From Symbiodinium sp. CCMP2592 (Eukaryota > Sar > Dinophyceae > Suessiales > Symbiodiniaceae): a DNA stretch of 64,000 nt. The notes below the pieces were generated by a model that saw only the letters and a program-made list of their open reading frames with translations, was not told the DNA's origin and ran no database searches. A program made the translations under genes and the position numbers. Below, in pieces: positions 59,201 through 64,000 of the stretch; within the stretch, counting starts at the first letter, position 1; the number at the start of each line of letters is the position of its first letter. The stretch is taken from NCBI GenBank assembly GCA_905221615.1, contig CAJNDT010003779.1, positions 1,256,581 to 1,320,580 of the forward strand, given 5' to 3'.

Positions 59201-59705
59201 TACCCGGCACCCAGGCGGTGCTGAAGCGGAAGTTCGCGCATGTCTTCTTCGTCCCGGGCAATCACGATCTTTGGGCCAGTCTGCTCAGCCTGTCTGGGAA
59301 GAAGAGGTTGTTAGATTGAGCATCTTGGGTTTGTACCATATTACACCCCTAAACCCCAAATTTTCCTCATCCCTACACACTGAACCCGACTTCCTAAACC
59401 CAAAGGAGGAGGTTGAGGAAATCCTCCTTATTCTCAGCATAGTATGATGGGCCCCAAAACTCTATTCTAATAATTAAGGCCCCTACAACAATCTGAGGCA
59501 GAATCCAAATCGCTGGATGTTTGATTTGAACTTGCTAGAAAGAGCCCGCACTTTTTTATCCGCCTCGTGAATTCGAAGATATCTCGGAAGAATTGCATGT
59601 CTGTGGCTGAGGTCGATGGAGACGACACTTGCGTGGATAAGGTGGCACAAATCCAGGCGCCCCCTGTGCTAAATTTGTGAGGAGATAACTACTTGCAACT
59701 CATAT
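56289..59705. other. Intergenic, low repeat density
   Basis: CCCTAA-type words at 56440-56540. Degenerate family N fragments at about 57861-57950 and 59440-59485. The longest ORF (58699-59094, +, 131 codons) has no recognisable motif. The sequence is more unique than the left half of the window and could hide small exons I cannot call. Confidence 0.45.
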
Positions 59706-59807
59706 GGGAGTTTCCGAAAATCGGGGATCCCAGTATGGTACCCTAAATAATAGGATCCTTATTATAAGGACCCCTGAATAATGTACCCCTAATTTTCGGA
59801 AGCTCCC
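59706..59807. mobile_element. Palindromic MITE-like element, family E, ATAT duplication
   Basis: GGGAGTTTCCGAAAATCGGGG on the left and CTAATTTTCGGAAGCTCCC on the right. ATAT flanks both sides (59702-59705 and 59808-59811). Confidence 0.88.
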
Positions 59808-61551
59808 ATATAACCTACAGCGTAGACCATGGTTTGAGGCCCATGCTCCCCTGAACGATCGAGAACTCACCAGTTTATAACCAAAGACCTCATGAACTCT
59901 AAAACCCGACGGCGCCAACATTTACGAGAAGTTTCAACGGTATCCTTGTTACATACAGCTCGAGTGTAACCTATCTGAATTGATTATGCGTACCCAGGCA
60001 GCCATGCAAATTAAGAAACTAGAGTGTCAGTGTGGCGCCTCTGGTCTTGAATCAAGCCGTCCCAAATCCGTCCGATGTGGTTTTGTTCGTAGCTGCGTTG
60101 CTGTTGAGTGTGTCTGCCTTGTAAATCGAAAACAACTCTTGACTCTTGACATGCTGATACTCACTTCCTGCTCCAATTAGCCGCTGATTTCTTGTGTACT
60201 GCGACCACGTCCCTGAAGAAACTTCACAGCAAACCCGCACAAGAAGCACCAGCGGCCAGTCATGTGGAAGCCCGAATGCTCAAACATACGATTCCTTAGA
60301 TATCCGCACTCGGCTTGAATACAGTTACAGCATACCATCATTAATAGGCCTTAGTACAGTCATAGTAAGCGACCCCCTAAACCCTATAGACCGCAGATCC
60401 CGGGAGACAGGATCTTTGTCGCCGCCTTGGGGTGCACAGCGCCGCGGCACGCGTGGGCACGGCGGAGAAGGCCCTGTCATGCGTCTGTTGAGAGTAGTGC
60501 AGTGACCAAATAACTACACTAGGATTTGTTGGGGTTCTTGTCCGAAAAACTTGCGAAGGAATAGAACAAGCAAGTGTTCAGGTGTCCACGCAAAAGGATG
60601 CTGGTTGCCCTTGCCCTATATACCCAAGTCTCCCTCATCTCCAAAATCCCGTAGTTCCGAAGCATGGCAAGGCGTTCAAGAGTTCGAGGCCACTGTGATC
60701 GAACCCTGACAGATCCTGCCTCGGACTCCGGGTACCTAAAGAATAGGTTGTTGGGATGCATAGTATGGTTGACCTACTATTAAGGTATCTGGAGCCCCAA
60801 GACCCTGATCTCCAAGACTTCTGGAAACCCACGCCTTAAACTTGGAGCCCCTGAGTGAAAAACTCTCGGACAGGGAGTTTGGGTGTGTCCCATCCTGTCG
60901 TGGCATCACCAGCAGCTGGGTGGCAGTCCAGCAGATGGGTTTCCGTAGTTTCAGTGATGTTGCCAGCGTGTAGCTGCCAAGCCCCTTTTGAGCCTTCCGT
61001 GCCTGGATTAGGTTCCCAACCAGTGCCCTTGCTCTTTTGTTTTGGAGTTCGCTATTAATGCTACTGTACCACTAGGATCAGGGGTACCCGTATGATCAAG
61101 GAGTTACTCCCAGTAGCTGAGTGGATACGCTTTACACTTTTTGGGATAACATTCCCCACGATAAAGCTGAAAGTGTACACTTTTTGGGAGCTTGTGAATT
61201 CAGCAACTAAGTACTGAAGAACCTGGTAGAAGCTTCACACCTCCACGAAGCTCCCATTGCCGAGCTGAGGAGTTGGGACCCCGAGCCCGATCTCGAAGGC
61301 AAGAGGGCTTGGGGGGCTTCGGAGTTTAGGAGTTTAGGAGGGATTGTTTAAAAGAGTTTTGATGATTGGAGTCGTAGGGTTTGTGATGAGAGATTCGAGG
61401 CTTCTCGGGCAGGGTTTGGGGTTTAGAGCTTATTTGTGTTTGGGGAGCTTACGGCCTTGAGGCTTGATGAGGGGTGTTGTGTTGCGCTTCGGTGCTTGTC
61501 GGGTTTAGGTTTTGAACGCTCGTCGCTGGGGAGGTTAATAGTGCGAAGGAC

Positions 61552-61851
61552 TCAGGCTAAGAAGGAGTTAACTTGTGTCCTCGAGTCCTGCCCCTTTGCT
61601 GAATGTTTTGCGGTGATTCCCCAAGTTGCATCCTGCGCTGCCAAATCCCTTAACCAATCCCATATTGCACGAAGCTGCAGAGCTTCAGCTTCCGAAACTC
61701 TCCCCATGAGGCTGGAAAGTTCCTTCGGTCGCAGAGTGCATGGTGGACTACGAGCGGTGCCGGTTCCCACCCGGGGTCGTGGCCCTACATGTGTGATACT
61801 TTCCATAAAAGTCAGGCGGGAGCAATCTGTCGATCTTCCAACATGTCCCAT
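61552..61851 (-). CDS. Hypothetical 99-codon ORF, weak candidate
   Basis: The minus frame contains MGRVSEAEALQLRAIWDWLR and onward, a plausibly helical, protein-like stretch. The overlapping plus frame (61436-61855, 139 codons) is also open and Cys/Arg-rich. I favour minus slightly by composition only. Confidence 0.12.
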   Translation of the reverse strand: MGHVGRSTDCSRLTFMESITHVGPRPRVGTGTARSPPCTLRPKELSSLMGRVSEAEALQLRAIWDWLRDLAAQDATWGITAKHSAKGQDSRTQVNSFLA

Positions 61852-62436
61852 CTAATTGTTTTGACCTTACCTGCTGTAACTTAACTGTTGCCTTGGAGAC
61901 TTCTGGTCACCCCGTGTTTTCAGTAGGGCCCAAACGTGCCGAGGTTTCCATGTTCGATGACTCGGCGGCGCGGCGGATTGACAAAATGAGACATGGTAGC
62001 ATCAGATAGGGGTCGAGGAGTTCTTTCACTAGAGGCGACTTCGGGGTTTCAGTTTCTAATCAATGGTTCGTTCTTCGGTTTTCCTCCTCTACTGCAAGAC
62101 CCGTGACAGAGCCTGACTGAATTAGACTAGTCTTCGGCCTAGATGCTAACTGCCAACTCTCGCAAACAAGAGAGAAGGCCTATCGCATGCAGATTATCTA
62201 CCAAGACCGTTTGCTTCGGCTTCGAAACATTTACGGTGCACTGCCCAGTGCACTACCTAGTGTACTCTGTGTCTTTAGGGTTGCATGAAGTCATTAGTCA
62301 TGGCATACAGACCTCAATCAGATGCTCAGAACATCAGGAATGAAGCGCTTGGATTGCAGCTTCCGTTGGCCGACCGCCCCAGCGATGAGGCCTTTCGGCG
62401 GGGCCTGTCGAGATCGGCTCCGGGCCTAGCTAGTGT

Positions 62437-62790
62437 TTAAGGCAGGCATTGCAGTTGTAGTGCGTCCTTCAGCGGATCGCGAAAGTAGTGCTTGTGAGGG
62501 AAGGAATCGACGTGCAAACTGTAATTAATGCCGCGACAACTCATCGTGGCGTCTTGCCACTTGCGATAGCAGTAGAAGCACGAGGTGTGGGCTCCGGAGT
62601 GCTGGCAGCTTTGCTTCCAGGATAAGCGTTCGAAGATTGCAGTGGATAACCTGCGCGTGAGCTTAAATATTTTGAAGATCAGTTCTTCAACGCCAGCACT
62701 CCGAGCCCGAAGCACGTACTGCCAGGATCCCTTGAAAAGGCCCTTAACCGTTCGACTGGCTGTGGCTGCAGGCTCTGGTGACGTTCTCAC
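62437..62790 (-). CDS. Hypothetical 117-codon ORF, possible exon
   Basis: The minus frame reads with protein-like composition, including SCFYCYRKWQDATMSC (a C-x2-C and a later C) and aromatic-rich HVDSFPHKHYFRD. No family is recognised. If real it is more likely one exon than a full gene. Confidence 0.18.
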   Translation of the reverse strand: MRTSPEPAATASRTVKGLFKGSWQYVLRARSAGVEELIFKIFKLTRRLSTAIFERLSWKQSCQHSGAHTSCFYCYRKWQDATMSCRGINYSLHVDSFPHKHYFRDPLKDALQLQCLP

Positions 62791-63321
62791 ATTTCCTGCC
62801 CCGGATCGTTTCCTGACGGCAGAGATTCGATGAAAGGTAAGATGTTTTGCCCGGGTAGGGCTTCAGGCATAGCTGCTATCAGTTTTTGCATCGCGAGGGC
62901 GTGTGCACCGGAGTTGCCGTCAGGCAAATATGGGTGCTGCTATAGCTAGGATATCCAAGTCTGGCACCGCGTTGCAATAAGCGCACAGATGACAGTCGGA
63001 GCCGATTTTCAGCGCACTCGCAGCTACGGCAGCAAGGCTGCAAGGCCTAGCCGGAAGCTGCTTTAACCGTTGCAAGACTGGACTAGACGATGAAGCTGTC
63101 CCTTCACCTTTATTTACCGTAATGACACTCGAGTCTCTGATATCCCAAGCACTTCCGGGTACAACGCGTTTTCAGGTTGAGTTCCTGCTTCACCTTGTGT
63201 GGCTCATCGAAAGCAAAGGGCCGCTCCGGATCCTTGTCTCGCCCAGGAGCTTTCGCTCGAGAAGCGCTACTTGGCGCTGCCCTGCCTGCCAAAGGCCAGG
63301 CAACTTGCTGCCTCACCCAAC

Positions 63322-63417
63322 GGGTCCAAAGGCCCCATAGTTAGGTACTCGGTTTTAGGATAGTAGGTATGTAGGTTAAGAGTTTGGAGACTGTATGATT
63401 ATTAGGTACTCGGACGG
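63322..63417 (+). repeat. Dispersed repeat, copy 2 of 2
   Basis: GGGTCCAAAGGCCCCATAGTT, GGTACTCGGTTTTAGGATAG and TATTAGGTACTCGG align with 13089-13185 in the same orientation. Confidence 0.7.
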
Positions 63418-64000
63418 TTGGGGTCAGGTAGCCTGGAAAGTGTTGTTCAAAACCCTCAACTCCTAAGCCCCGACCCGAAGCCGCAAGACGCCAGCACCAT
63501 GAACACCAAAGCCTGTCTCAGTGAAAGGCCAGCGGTTCAAACTACCTGCGGAAGCGGGTGGAGGAACCAATGGGCTGTTTGCTTCGCAGTTTTTGATCTT
63601 CGGAGGATTCTGCCTCATTCATCATGCCGTCATGCTTTGATCAAGATCATCAGCTTCGTGAGGTGTACGCCAGAAGAAGAGGCCAACATCGTATTCGCAA
63701 GCTGAAAACTCCTTTGCCCCAGTGCGCGCACTTTCAGCTTCGACAATGCTACCCGCCCCGGTTCGTGAAGCTGCTAGAACTCTCAGTACCCAACCCCAAA
63801 CTTGAAAAATTGGAGGGATTTCTTAAGGCTGTCAGCAGTAAAAGTCACTGCACCAGGTCGCGGTGCTTGATAGCTGTCTGTCTGATGAGGAGGATCCTGT
63901 AGGAGCTACTCTACATCACTCAACCCCTACATCTCGCGGGAGTAAGGTCGAGCGAGCAATTGTTATGCCTCTCTGGAAAGGATGGTCATGTACCTATTTC

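Larger units (their letters stand above)
59808..64000. other. Intergenic, lowest repeat density, possible exons
   Basis: Few telomere words and no palindromic family copies beyond 59811. Several ORFs of 65-139 codons occur on both strands; two are listed as weak candidates. 61130-61186 has a repeated TACACTTTTTGGGA word. Confidence 0.45.

Overview
This window looks like repeat-filled intergenic DNA from a dinoflagellate nuclear genome, most plausibly a Suessiales/Symbiodiniaceae-type alga. The reasons are plant-type TTTAGGG/CCCTAAA telomere words scattered on both strands, almost no long open reading frames outside one element, and a very long Ty1/copia polyprotein that pairs a CCCH finger with a CCHC knuckle. 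The assignment rests on recognising these patterns, not on a search. I saw no rRNA, tRNA, spliced-leader array, CRISPR array or convincing host gene.

Centre (20840-31560): one structurally complete Ty1/copia-type LTR retrotransposon on the + strand. It has two identical 126-bp LTRs (TG...CA, with TGTGAAG/CTTCACA ends), a 5-bp target duplication GGGTT, a primer site right after the 5' LTR that fits the anticodon arm of initiator tRNA-Met, and a purine tract right before the 3' LTR. Its single reading frame (21027-31097) is broken only by one in-frame TAA at 28461-28463, at reverse transcriptase motif A. Domain order: coiled-coil gag, CCCH + CCHC fingers, aspartic protease (DGG), a degenerate cytosine-methyltransferase-like module, HHCC/D-D-35-E integrase with an acidic insert, 45-bp tandem repeats, a 2-oxoglutarate/Fe(II)-oxygenase-like module (HxD...H...R), reverse transcriptase (YVDD), RNase H, a transmembrane segment, and a second isolated YADD fragment. 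The two nucleic-acid-modification-like modules inside a copia polyprotein are the most interesting content. The element sits inside a short palindromic element (family F below).

The flanks (1-20839 and 31561-64000) are packed with 80-170 bp palindromic, MITE-like elements. I name the families provisionally: A (CTTGGAGGTTCATGGG ends), B (CCCTAAGGGTCCATG), C (GGGTGGTTGTCAAAA), D (CCATTGTAGTTCCTTTTTGG or CCAAAGTAGTTCC), E (GGGAGTTTCCGAAAA), F (CCAGAAAGTTGGAA), G (CCCAGAGAGCCCAATA), H (TAGGGAATGGGGGAATG), I (ACTTACCTTTGGTTAG), J, K (AAGACTCCAA), L, M, N (TAGGGGCCTTA), O and R. Several show AT-rich target duplications (ATAT/ATGT/ATTT for C and E, TTA for B). Between them lie degenerate TTTAGGG words, some true telomere-type arrays (largest 33907-34118), minisatellites, AT and tetranucleotide microsatellites, and an approximately 840-bp GA/GACA purine tract (2258-3100).

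The rest is non-coding as far as I can tell. A few ORFs of 100-190 codons are listed as low-confidence candidates. Most other ORFs fall in simple repeats, palindromes or the antisense strand of the retrotransposon.
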